From: Acidobacteriota bacterium
GTDB taxonomy: Bacteria; Actinomycetota; Acidimicrobiia; Acidimicrobiales; RAAP-2
DNA: 36,021 nt
Assembly: GCA_019352095.1 (NCBI GenBank)
Contig: JABBNY010000005.1
Span: forward strand, 1 to 36,021
Direction of reading: 5' to 3'
Shown: positions 7,848 to 14,963 of the stretch, piece by piece
How the letters are laid out: the number at the start of each line of letters is the position of its first letter
Numbering within the stretch: position 1 is the stretch's first letter
Translations under genes and position numbers: made by a program
Notes under the pieces: generated by a model
The model's input: the letters and a program-made list of their open reading frames with translations, nothing else
What the model was told of the DNA's origin: nothing
Database searches by the model: none

Positions 7848-8531
7848 TCAAGTGGTCGCCTGGGGACTCGTCGCCGCGGTCACGTAGACGCGAGAACGGT
7901 TCCACTCCAAGGGCCCTTCACTGAGCCGGTGTGCCCGCAGTCCGGCCCGACGTAGCTGTGCCACCGCTTCAGCGGCGAAGACGCAGTACGGGCCACGACA
8001 GTACGCAACAACTGTCGTGTCACGATCCAGTTCACCAAGGCGTTGCGACAACTCGTCGAGGGGGATACTGAGTGCGCCGAGCAGGTGGCCCGCATTGAAC
8101 TCCACGCGCGGACGAACGTCGATAATGACCACTTCGCCGTCACGACTGAGGTTCACCAACTCGTCAATCCCAATCGATTGGGTGCCGCCCACATCTTCAA
8201 AGAAGGCGGTGGCCAGTTGTCGCACTTCAGCTATCCGAGACTCGGCTACGTGGCGCAGTGCCCAGTACCCTTCGAGCACGGCCTCATCGGCGATTCGATA
8301 CAAGACGAAATTGCCCTCACGACGCGCCGTCACCAGTCCGGCCTGTCGCAGTACCTGCAGGTGGCGAGACGTATTGGCCACCGTCATCGCGGTCGCCTCG
8401 GCAATCGCTTCGACAGACCGGTCAGCCTGGGCGAGGACGTCAATCACCTTAAGACGCTTCACGCTGCCGAGCGCCGCACCGACGCGCGCCAACTGTTCGA
8501 AGATCGCGCTCTTGAAATCTCGCTCGTCCAT
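7848..8531 (-). CDS. ArsR-type regulator fused to a rhodanese domain
   Basis: A 227-residue fusion. Residues 10-90 are an ArsR/SmtB winged helix (KRLKVIDVLAQADRSVEAIAE; NTSRHLQVLRQAGLVTARREG). Residues 120-215 are a rhodanese domain with IIDVRPRVEFNAGHLLGA and the active loop AYCRGPYC, catalytic Cys at about 178. Fusions of this type are known as regulators or enzymes linked to sulfane sulfur. I chose ATG 8531, with GGAG just upstream; a TTG at 8546 would place the start inside the inverted repeat. The repeat overlapping the ribosome-binding site suggests autoregulation. Co-transcribed with the DsrE gene below it. Confidence 0.9.
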   Translation of the reverse strand: MDERDFKSAIFEQLARVGAALGSVKRLKVIDVLAQADRSVEAIAEATAMTVANTSRHLQVLRQAGLVTARREGNFVLYRIADEAVLEGYWALRHVAESRIAEVRQLATAFFEDVGGTQSIGIDELVNLSRDGEVVIIDVRPRVEFNAGHLLGALSIPLDELSQRLGELDRDTTVVAYCRGPYCVFAAEAVAQLRRAGLRAHRLSEGPLEWNRSRVYVTAATSPQATT

Positions 8532-8532
8532 G

Positions 8533-8568
8533 GGTGCTCCATTCAATCAATCAATTGAATGGAGCACC
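8533..8568. promoter_or_regulatory. 15-bp perfect inverted repeat overlapping the ArsR-rhodanese ribosome-binding site
   Basis: GGTGCTCCATTCAAT, six bases of loop, then the exact reverse complement. The inner part (TTCAATCAATCAATTGAA) resembles ArsR/SmtB operators, so it is a likely autoregulatory site. On the mRNA strand the GGAGC ribosome-binding site lies in the 3' arm, directly before ATG 8531, so the transcript could also fold over it. Confidence 0.7.
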
Positions 8569-8633
8569 TTTCGCATCCCCCGGTGTCGGCCCCGCCGTCC
8601 CTACGACCGCTACCGGTCGCGTCGCACGAAGCG

Positions 8634-9467
8634 CTAGAACTCGCCGTAGATCACGAAACCACCCGGCTCTCGCTGCTTTGATTCGTACATCGCCGCATCC
8701 GCCGCGGCCACCACGGCGTCAGCGTTCGTAAACGAGCCCGGGCCCATTGCGAGGCCCAAACTGCACGTCACGCTGCGCCATTGGTTAGCAATGTCATACG
8801 GCTCACCTAAGACTTCGCTCAACCGGTCGACCACGACAAGTGCTGCGTCTCGTGTCGCGACCTCGTCGAGCAGTACCAAGAACTCATCGCCGCCCACGCG
8901 CGCGGCGCTGTCGCCTGCCCGCAACACGCTTCGTATCCTCGCCGCGACATCGATCAACAATTCATCGCCTATTGCGTGACCCAAGGTGTCGTTGACCACT
9001 TTGAACTGGTCGAGATCAACGAAGATGACCGCGAACCCCGAGCGACGCCGGTCGTTCAGGATCATTCGATGCGACAACCGGTCCCAAAAGAGGGTCCGGT
9101 TCGCGAGACCCGTCAAGTCATCATGCAATGCCCGCCGGGTCAGCTCCTGGGTGATGACACCAAGCTCTGCCGTTCGATCTGCGACCTTGCGTTCGACTTC
9201 GCTGTAGGACGCTTCGAGCTCCTCGCCGAGGAAGTTGACGCCCGCCGCAACGGCGTCGATGACGTCACCGAGGTCGCTGATCGAGGCGCGCGCACTGAAA
9301 TCGAGCGTCGCGAACAATTGGATCGTGGTGGTGATCTCCTCGAGTCGCTGCTCGATGTCGTGGATGCGCTCAATCTGCTGATCGGCCAGCGGCTTGTACA
9401 GCAGGGGCTCCAACGTGTGCGGTGCGTGCCCCGCTGGTGCGTCACCGGTTTCGGGCGTCGTGGTCAT
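8634..9467 (-). CDS. Diguanylate cyclase (GGDEF domain)
   Basis: A 277-residue soluble protein. Residues 20-85 are an unrecognised, mostly helical N-terminal region, 85-110 a coiled-coil linker, and 115-275 a GGDEF domain. The active-site motif is intact (RVGGDEFLV, residues 190-198), and an RxxD inhibitory site (RAGD, 183-186) lies five residues before it, as in product-inhibited cyclases. The entry motif HDDLTGLANRTLF and FVDLDQFKVVND are also typical. It should make c-di-GMP from two GTP. There is no EAL domain. I chose ATG 9467 because it overlaps the upstream STAS-like gene by four bases (ATGA), which means the two are co-translated. Confidence 0.92.
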   Translation of the reverse strand: MTTTPETGDAPAGHAPHTLEPLLYKPLADQQIERIHDIEQRLEEITTTIQLFATLDFSARASISDLGDVIDAVAAGVNFLGEELEASYSEVERKVADRTAELGVITQELTRRALHDDLTGLANRTLFWDRLSHRMILNDRRRSGFAVIFVDLDQFKVVNDTLGHAIGDELLIDVAARIRSVLRAGDSAARVGGDEFLVLLDEVATRDAALVVVDRLSEVLGEPYDIANQWRSVTCSLGLAMGPGSFTNADAVVAAADAAMYESKQREPGGFVIYGEF

Positions 9468-9865
9468 GGCGCACGTCCCTTCAGCCACGCGATCGCGGCG
9501 CCTTCGTCCTCGAAGAGTCTGGTCTCAACCAGTGGCTTGCTGACCGCAACGAAGAAGTTGCCCATCAAGCGACTGAGCGGGGTGGTGACGATGAGCGCCA
9601 CGCCGGACACCAGATCACCGTGGCTGACGAACTCGTTGCGCGCGGCGCGGTCCTGAGAGCCAAGCGCGCTGGCGTCCACCAAAAGGGGTGCGCGCTGTCC
9701 ACCCGTGAGCGTTGAGAATGCCTTGATCGACGCAACCGCGTCCTCGAGACGAAGTTCACGAGTGGGCGCCCAGACGAGTTGGACGATGCCGTCGGGTCGA
9801 AGCCACATCCGGAACTTCGGATGATCGAACTCGGTCGACTCGTTCGCCATCAGGGTCTCCGTCAT
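9464..9865 (-). CDS. STAS/SpoIIAA-like small protein coupled to the diguanylate cyclase
   Basis: A 133-residue soluble protein with alternating strand and helix pattern. FRMWLRPDGIVQLVWAP, then LEDAVASIKAF, APLLVDASALGSQDRAARNEF, VSGVALIVTTPLSRLMGNFF and ETRLFEDEGAAIAWLKG together resemble the STAS/SpoIIAA-like fold, as far as I can judge. The last segment (F-x-D-E-x-x-A-x-x-W-L) is typical of that group. No nucleotide-binding or catalytic motif is visible. The four-base overlap with the GGDEF gene suggests that it acts as a sensory or regulatory partner of the cyclase. The start could be ATG 9865 or ATG 9850; both have a weak ribosome-binding site. Confidence 0.7.
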   Translation of the reverse strand: MTETLMANESTEFDHPKFRMWLRPDGIVQLVWAPTRELRLEDAVASIKAFSTLTGGQRAPLLVDASALGSQDRAARNEFVSHGDLVSGVALIVTTPLSRLMGNFFVAVSKPLVETRLFEDEGAAIAWLKGRAP

Positions 9866-10023
9866 CGCTGCTTCCGGTCACTTCGCTTCTCAGTGCGCCT
9901 CCAAACCGAGCATACCCAAGGTCTCCTCCCCCGACGGATGCAGGTCGACCGATCACGTCTGAATCAATGAGGTGCCAATTCTGGAGAGGTATCCAGCGCG
10001 CAGCGCTCGCGCTAGCAACGCTC

Positions 10024-10494
10024 TCAGCCGTCGAAGCTGTCGGGTGCAGCGACGCCCAACTCAACGAGTAATTCGAGGACTCGGTGTTCGATGTCGTCAA
10101 TAATGCGTTGCACGGTGTCGCGGTCTTGACCGGCGGGGTCCTCGACCTCCCAGTCGAGATACCTCTTGCCGGGAAAGAACGGACACGTCTCGCCACAGCC
10201 CATCGTGACCACCACGTCCGCGACGCTCACGAGCTGTGAGGTGAGCAGCGTCGGCACTTCGAGCTCGGTACTGAGCCCACGATCGCGCAGCACCGCCGCC
10301 ACCTGAGGATTGACGTTCGAACCTGGCTCAGAACCCGCAGAGCGAACATCAACCCGTCCCTTCGCGAAGTGTTCGGTCAGCACCTTGGCCGCAACCGAAC
10401 GTCCCGAATTGTGGATGCACGCGAAGAGCACGACTGGACGCTCGTGTGATGACTGACCTGCGTCGAGCGGGCTATGTGGGATTTGAGCGTTCAC
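10024..10494 (-). CDS. arsC: Arsenate reductase, low-molecular-weight phosphatase type
   Basis: A 156-residue protein of the LMW tyrosine-phosphatase fold. The P-loop is ACIHNSGRS with the nucleophile Cys26 and Arg32 (CX5R). A second cysteine pair sits at GCGETC (100 and 104), and LDWEVEDPAG carries the general-acid Asp119. It should reduce arsenate to arsenite in the cytoplasm; the cysteine layout resembles actinobacterial ArsC forms that use a thiol or thioredoxin/mycoredoxin partner, though which one is unclear. The start overlaps the acr3 stop by four bases (ATGA), so reductase and efflux pump are made together. Confidence 0.93.
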   Translation of the reverse strand: MNAQIPHSPLDAGQSSHERPVVLFACIHNSGRSVAAKVLTEHFAKGRVDVRSAGSEPGSNVNPQVAAVLRDRGLSTELEVPTLLTSQLVSVADVVVTMGCGETCPFFPGKRYLDWEVEDPAGQDRDTVQRIIDDIEHRVLELLVELGVAAPDSFDG

Positions 10495-11594
10495 GTGGGG
10501 GTTTCTCCTTCGCGAGCATAGAAGTGTCGGCGAACCCAGAGTGAGACGTAGACGAGGCCGACAAGCGCGGGGACTTCAATCAACGGTCCAACCACTCCCG
10601 CGAGCGCCTGACCCGAGGTGACTCCGAAGGTACCGATCGCGACCGCTATCGCCAGTTCGAAATTGTTGCCCGCCGCCGTGAAGGCCAGGGTCGCCGTTCG
10701 CGCGTACGAGAGTCCGAGCGAGCGGCCTGCGACGAATGACACCCCCCACATGATCGCAAAGTAACAGAGCAACGGTAGGGCGATGCGCGCTACGTCCAGC
10801 GGGTGATGCGTGATGGCGCTGCCTTGGAGCGCGAAGAGAATCACGATGGTGAACAGCAGTCCATAAAGGGCGAAAGGGCCAATGCGCGGAAGGAAACGAT
10901 GCTCGTACCACTCGCGACCTTTCGCCCTTTCACCCAAAGTGCGCGTGAGGTACCCCGCCACCAGTGGGATACCGAGAAAGATGAGCACACTTCGCGCAAT
11001 GGACCACACCGACACGTGCACTTCGGCCGTCGAGAGGCCGAGCCACGACGGCAGAATACGCAAGTAGAAGTAACCAAGTCCAGCGAATGCGACGATCTGA
11101 AAGACCGAGTTGATCGCGACGAGTACGGCTGCGGCGGTCGCGTCGCCACACGCGAGGTCGTTCCAGATCAGGACCATGGCAATACAACGCGCCAGACCGA
11201 CCAAGATAAGTCCGGTTCGGTATGCGGGCAGGTCCGGCAGGAACACCCAGGCCAAGGTGAACATCAACGCCGGGCCAACGATCCAGTTGAGCACGAGCGA
11301 TGGAATAAGCATGCGCCGGTCAGTCGTGACGCGGCTGATCTCGCCGTAGCGTACCTTGGCGAGTACCGGGTACATCATGATGAGTAGACCGAGTGCAATG
11401 GGCAGACTGGTGCCGGTGATCTGCACGCGATCGAGCGTGCGATTAAGACCAGGTTCCACGCGACCGAGACCAATCCCCACCACCATGGCCACGCCGATCC
11501 ACACGGGCAGGAATCGGTTCAGCAGCGACAACCGGGCTGCCACGGGTGCACCAGTGTCGATGCCCTGGGTGGCGTGAGTCGTCGACTCGCTCAT
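10491..11594 (-). CDS. acr3: Arsenite efflux permease, ACR3 family
   Basis: A 367-residue membrane protein with ten hydrophobic helices, normal ACR3 length. The signature GLARCIAMVLIWNDLACGD holds the conserved transport cysteine (137), and FTAAGNNFELAIAVAI holds the conserved Glu313. It exports arsenite, possibly antimonite, using the proton gradient. First gene of an acr3-arsC pair. Two TTGA-N6-TGAA-type boxes lie 85-137 bp upstream, matching those at the arsR/cadI junction, so induction by arsenite through ArsR is likely. Confidence 0.95.
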   Translation of the reverse strand: MSESTTHATQGIDTGAPVAARLSLLNRFLPVWIGVAMVVGIGLGRVEPGLNRTLDRVQITGTSLPIALGLLIMMYPVLAKVRYGEISRVTTDRRMLIPSLVLNWIVGPALMFTLAWVFLPDLPAYRTGLILVGLARCIAMVLIWNDLACGDATAAAVLVAINSVFQIVAFAGLGYFYLRILPSWLGLSTAEVHVSVWSIARSVLIFLGIPLVAGYLTRTLGERAKGREWYEHRFLPRIGPFALYGLLFTIVILFALQGSAITHHPLDVARIALPLLCYFAIMWGVSFVAGRSLGLSYARTATLAFTAAGNNFELAIAVAIGTFGVTSGQALAGVVGPLIEVPALVGLVYVSLWVRRHFYAREGETPT

Positions 11595-11679
11595 TTCGAC
11601 ACTCGCGGTGAGCGTGAAGAGTGCACACCTACAGCAACGACACCACTACCCATTGACACGCCTCGACTCCATTAATAGA

Positions 11680-11693
11680 TTGATGAACTTGAA
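11680..11693. promoter_or_regulatory. ArsR-type operator box, acr3 promoter, proximal
   Basis: TTGATGAACTTGAA fits the window's TTGA-N6-T(C/G)(A/G)A pattern. It lies 86 bp upstream of acr3, next to a possible -10 element (TATTAAT on the minus strand, 11671-11677), a position suited to repression. Inferred from similarity to the sites beside arsR. Confidence 0.5.
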
Positions 11694-11716
11694 TCTAACA
11701 GAAGTGCCGCCACATA

Positions 11717-11730
11717 TTCATGATTATCAA
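11717..11730. promoter_or_regulatory. ArsR-type operator box, acr3 promoter, distal
   Basis: On the minus strand this reads TTGATAATCATGAA. It differs from the arsR-proximal copy TTGACAATCATCGA at only three positions. It lies 24 bp upstream of the proximal acr3 box. Confidence 0.6.
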
Positions 11731-11857
11731 TGAAACAGTGAGCCTCGCGTGTAACCGTGCCCGAAGTGAGAAGTGCTTCGACAGGTCACTATTTCGCCCA
11801 CCCCGCTCGCCATTCAATCTGTTCCAAGCGGTGTGGAACGGTCCCCGCTGCGCCAGC

Positions 11858-12649
11858 TCAGTTGGGACCCTGTAGATAGCGCGCACTCCACGCACCGATC
11901 GTCAGTTCGTCGGCGACCGGGTTGTGCACGGTCGGATCATCCGGGCCTGACAAGGTGATCGGCGCGGGGACCAAGCGATTGAGGGTGTCGCTGCGGCGCG
12001 CTTCGAAGAGGGGTGCGGGCAGTTCCAGATGATCCAGTTCGCACGCGAGGTAGTGGTCGCGCGGGGTGCTCGGGAGCAATTGCTCGCGCACCCAGTCCCA
12101 CTGGGCCGCTTCGTGCACCGCGAGCAGCTCGCGCTTGTCACTCTCGGGTATCTCGTCGTTCAAGAGCGCCGCTTCCCACCTGATGATCACGTCGGGAAAG
12201 AATCCGGCCTCTTCACGGACCTCCCAGGTCCTTTCGGTGGACAATTGTTTGAGTTGGAATCCCACGCCGAGCGCGTCGTCGAGTCGGTGCGTGCCAAAGC
12301 GCGAGCGGGCGCCGGTGAGGTAGGCGGCCACGTCACCCAGGCACGGGGAATTCTTCGATATGACCATCAGATCACTGCGATCGATCGGTGCGTCGGCGAA
12401 CGCGAGATCAAAGAGGGCGCGCATTGCCCACACGCCACGCAACAGCCCGTCGCACGCGTGCCCGTGCGCGAGGACGAGATCACTCACCCTCACCGTCTTG
12501 GCGCGTACATCAAGACGGCCCTGTGCCGAGCGGGTATCGAGCACTTCAAAACTGGGCAGCGTCGCATCATCGAGCCACTGCGCCAGTGACCACGTCGGGA
12601 CGTCGAACGTCGCAGTGAATTCGGGCCCTGGCACCATCGCGTCGCTCAC
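11858..12649 (-). CDS. FmdE-family domain protein
   Basis: A 263-residue soluble protein with the FmdE (formylmethanofuran dehydrogenase subunit E) domain in its first half. Both signatures are present: LVLAHGHACDGLLRG (residues 58-72; the HGHxCxG metal-ligand motif) and SPCLGDVAAYLTGARSRFG (101-119), which aligns with the family's C-x-x-D-A...G-x-x-FG segment. The C-terminal 130 residues are not recognised. FmdE domains occur far outside methanogens and their role there is mostly unknown; metal or metalloid binding is plausible. The GTG start follows the DsrE stop after four bases, placing it third in the cadI-DsrE-FmdE operon behind the ArsR boxes. Confidence 0.8.
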   Translation of the reverse strand: MSDAMVPGPEFTATFDVPTWSLAQWLDDATLPSFEVLDTRSAQGRLDVRAKTVRVSDLVLAHGHACDGLLRGVWAMRALFDLAFADAPIDRSDLMVISKNSPCLGDVAAYLTGARSRFGTHRLDDALGVGFQLKQLSTERTWEVREEAGFFPDVIIRWEAALLNDEIPESDKRELLAVHEAAQWDWVREQLLPSTPRDHYLACELDHLELPAPLFEARRSDTLNRLVPAPITLSGPDDPTVHNPVADELTIGAWSARYLQGPN

Positions 12650-12653
12650 GATC

Positions 12654-13010
12654 TCAGAACGTCAACACCGTCGCACCCTCGAGCGCGTAGCGCACGAAGG
12701 CATCGCGTGCGAACTCGAGTGTGATGCCCCGAGCGAGGAGTGCTTCCTCGGTCCCCTGGGCTCGAGCAGCGTTGACACAGGCACCCACGCGAACACCCGC
12801 GCTCACGAGCTCATCAATTTGCTGGTTGTACTCGCTCAGGACCGTCGATTCTCCCGACCGGCTCAATGCGCCCTGACCGGGGCCGAAACAGAACACCTCG
12901 AGTTCGACGCCCTGCTCACCCGCAACCTGACGGATGCGTTCTGCGACGTGTGAGCCTGCCGACAACGAATCGTCGTCGCCGTGAAAGAGATGAATAACGG
13001 ATGTGGCCAT
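12654..13010 (-). CDS. DsrE-family protein in the ars operon
   Basis: A 118-residue DsrE-fold protein starting with the strand VIHLFHGDDDSLSAGSHVAE. The family's conserved cysteine is Cys78, in VRVGACVNAARAQG; another cysteine is at 41. EVFCFGPGQGAL is the second core strand. It has an AAAGGAG ribosome-binding site nine bases before ATG 13010. It sits 64 bp after cadI and four bases before the FmdE-like gene. The family carries sulfur as persulfide or reduces thiol substrates; here a role with arsenic thiol or thio-arsenic species is my inference from context. Confidence 0.85.
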   Translation of the reverse strand: MATSVIHLFHGDDDSLSAGSHVAERIRQVAGEQGVELEVFCFGPGQGALSRSGESTVLSEYNQQIDELVSAGVRVGACVNAARAQGTEEALLARGITLEFARDAFVRYALEGATVLTF

Positions 13011-13074
13011 GATGTCGTGCTCCTTTGGAACTAGGTGGTGGGTAAGACTGCGCTCGATTGTGGTGCGACGAACG

Positions 13075-13524
13075 TCAACAGCACGCGGCGGGCTTCGCGG
13101 AGATGCTCAACCGCTCGGGGACACAGCACAATTCATCCTCCGTCGCGCTCTCGCTCGCGGGTACGTCCGAGAGCACCGTGTAGACCTCCCAACGAGACCC
13201 GTCGGGACCATCGACCCACACCTTGTTCTGGACAGCGTGCCAACACGACGTCTGTACTTCAATGTCGGTTTCGAAGCCTTGGTCGGAGAGGTACGTCGTC
13301 GCGTCGACCACCTCTTCGCTCGAAAAGACCTCCACGCCGAGGTGGTTGATCGTTCCGGGCGCCTCGAGGTTCTCGAAGAGCACCAACTTGAGCGGCGGCT
13401 CGGCAATTGCGAAGTTGGCGTAGCCGGCGCGTACTTTGGCCGGTTCGGTCTTGAAGAATGCCGTATAGAAGGAAACTGCTTCTTCGAGGTTGGACACATT
13501 GAGCGCCAATTGCAGTCGTGACAT
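13075..13524 (-). CDS. cadI: CadI/ArsI-family vicinal-oxygen-chelate protein
   Basis: A 149-residue protein of the glyoxalase/VOC fold. It starts MSRLQLALNVSNLEEAVSFY and includes AGYANFAIAEPPLKLVLFEN, TINHLGVEVFSS (His61), NKVWVDGPDGSRWEVYTV (Glu113). This matches CadI of mycobacteria closely and the ArsI C-As lyase group more distantly. ArsI and CadI proteins I recall have a vicinal Cys-Cys at the position where this one has Cys94-Trp95. Two other Cys pairs occur in the C-terminal tail (133-134 and 148-149). So cadmium/arsenic-inducible CadI is the safest name; organoarsenical lyase activity is uncertain. It heads the operon divergent from arsR and has an ArsR box 15 bp before its start. 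Confidence 0.88.
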   Translation of the reverse strand: MSRLQLALNVSNLEEAVSFYTAFFKTEPAKVRAGYANFAIAEPPLKLVLFENLEAPGTINHLGVEVFSSEEVVDATTYLSDQGFETDIEVQTSCWHAVQNKVWVDGPDGSRWEVYTVLSDVPASESATEDELCCVPERLSISAKPAACC

Positions 13525-13538
13525 GGAGTCCTCTCAAA

Positions 13539-13552
13539 TTGATGTATGTCAA
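13539..13552. promoter_or_regulatory. ArsR-type operator box, cadI side
   Basis: TTGACATACATCAA on the minus strand is a near-perfect TTGA-N6-TCAA inverted repeat, the classic form of an ArsR/SmtB operator. It ends 15 bp upstream of the cadI start codon. Confidence 0.75.
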
Positions 13553-13573
13553 TGAAAGAGGTTACCCCGCTCA

Positions 13574-13587
13574 TCGATGATTGTCAA
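13574..13587. promoter_or_regulatory. ArsR-type operator box, arsR side
   Basis: TTGACAATCATCGA on the minus strand, 21 bp from the box on the cadI side. It precedes the likely arsR start, and the furthest-upstream arsR start codon (13577) would lie inside it. Confidence 0.7.
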
Positions 13588-13603
13588 TACTAAGATGGTC
13601 GGT

Positions 13604-13948
13604 ATGGCGCAACACAAGACAATTACCGTGAACGCCGACGTGGTGGCGTGTTGCAGTCCACTCGCGCACGTGGAGATGTCCGAAGCCGAAGCATCCGACA
13701 TCGCCCAGATTTTCTCCGCGTTGAGCGATCCCGTGCGACTCCGGATGCTCTCGATGATCGCGTCGGAATCCGAGGTGTGTAGTTGCGCGTTGGAAGAACC
13801 GCTCTCCAAGAGTCAACCGACAATCTCACACCACACCCGCATACTCGCCGAAGCCGGCCTCATCATTGGAGAACGTCGAGGTCGTTGGATGTGGTGGCGC
13901 GCGGCGCCCGATCGAATGCGCGACATTGCGAGAATCCTCAGCGCCTGA
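13604..13948 (+). CDS. arsR: Arsenic-responsive ArsR repressor, actinobacterial Cys-Cys type
   Basis: About 114 residues with an ArsR winged helix (IFSALSDPVRLRMLSMIA; SKSQPTISHHTRILAEAGLI). Counted from ATG 13604, a vicinal pair Cys16-Cys17 lies near the N-terminus and Cys59/Cys61 in EVCSC. This matches the Corynebacterium ArsR layout, in which an N-terminal Cys pair of one subunit and a core cysteine of the other bind arsenite. The frame opens at ATG 13577, but that lies inside an operator box and adds an unlikely leader; 13595 and 13604 are the other candidates, none with a strong ribosome-binding site. Divergent from cadI. It should release the four TTGA boxes when arsenite binds. Confidence 0.92.
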   Translation: MAQHKTITVNADVVACCSPLAHVEMSEAEASDIAQIFSALSDPVRLRMLSMIASESEVCSCALEEPLSKSQPTISHHTRILAEAGLIIGERRGRWMWWRAAPDRMRDIARILSA

Positions 13949-14032
13949 GAGTGCGTGTTCTTCGCACGAACCCGTTCCCTCGTCGAGTGAGCCCGTGGCG
14001 CGTACGATGAGCGAGTCAGCACTGGGAGCCCC

Positions 14033-14953
14033 GTGAACGAACCACATCAACACGAGCACGCCGTCGTGTCACGCGACACCGATATGCGCCTCGTGCTCGT
14101 CGCGCTCGCACTGATCACGTCATTCTTGGTTGCGGAATTCGTCACCGCCGTCCTCGATAACTCTCTCGCGCTCTACGCCGACTCCGGCCATATGCTCACC
14201 GACGTCGCCGCGCTGGCCTTGAGCGCGTGGGCCATCCACCTCGCCGGGAGGCCATCGAACATCAAGTGGACGTTCGGCCTCAAGCGAGCTGAGATCCTCG
14301 CGGCGCTCGCCAATGGCGTGACGCTCGCAGCCATTGGCCTCTTCATAACGGTCGAGGCGATCCAACGTCTCATCACGCCCCACCACGTGGCCGGTTCGCC
14401 ATTGCTGATTGTGGCGATCATCGGCGCCGCAGTGAATATCATTGCGGCCTGGACGCTCGCGAAGGCGAATCAGTCCAGTCTTAACGTGCGAGCGGTCTCG
14501 GCGCACATCATGACCGACTTGTACGCGTTCATTGGTACCGCGGCGGCGGGTGTCGTGATCATTGGCACCCACTGGGTGCGAGCCGACGCGGTCGCGTCGC
14601 TCTTTGTAGCGGCCCTCATGGCGCGAAGTTCGTGGGGGTTACTACGCGACGCGGGCAGAATCCTGCTCGAGGCGACACCCGATGCATTGGTGTTGGGTGA
14701 CGTGCGCGACCACCTGCTCGAAGTGCCCCACGTCCTTGACGTACACGACCTTCACGCGTGGACCGTGACCTCAGGCCTGGTCGCGATGTCCGCGCACGTC
14801 GTTGTCGAGGACCACTGCTTCTCGAGCGGACACGCTCCCCAGGTCCTCGACGCGCTCCAGGAGTGCCTCGCCACTCACTTTGCCATCGAGCACGCGACGT
14901 TCCAACTCGAACCAACCGCCCACTTCACCCACGAAGACGGCCTTCACCCCTGA
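14033..14953 (+). CDS. Cation diffusion facilitator (zinc/cadmium-type efflux)
   Basis: A 306-residue CDF protein with six transmembrane helices and a C-terminal cytoplasmic domain. The transport site is intact: D50 and H53-x-x-x-D57 (YADSGHMLTD) in helix 2, H158-x-x-x-D162 (SAHIMTDL) in helix 5. The two HxxxD motifs indicate a Zn-type rather than Mn- or Fe-type site. The N-terminus has a short His cluster (HQHEH). It exports Zn2+, perhaps Cd2+ or Co2+, by proton antiport. GTG start with GGGAG close upstream. It follows arsR by 84 bp on the same strand and may share induction with it. Confidence 0.93.
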   Translation: MNEPHQHEHAVVSRDTDMRLVLVALALITSFLVAEFVTAVLDNSLALYADSGHMLTDVAALALSAWAIHLAGRPSNIKWTFGLKRAEILAALANGVTLAAIGLFITVEAIQRLITPHHVAGSPLLIVAIIGAAVNIIAAWTLAKANQSSLNVRAVSAHIMTDLYAFIGTAAAGVVIIGTHWVRADAVASLFVAALMARSSWGLLRDAGRILLEATPDALVLGDVRDHLLEVPHVLDVHDLHAWTVTSGLVAMSAHVVVEDHCFSSGHAPQVLDALQECLATHFAIEHATFQLEPTAHFTHEDGLHP

Positions 14954-14963
14954 CGTCGTAGGT

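Noticed and set aside
9960-10023. Intrinsic terminator after arsC
   Set aside because: A six-base stem (AGCGCG/CGCGCT) with a seven-base loop is present on the minus strand, but no T-run follows, so it is not called.
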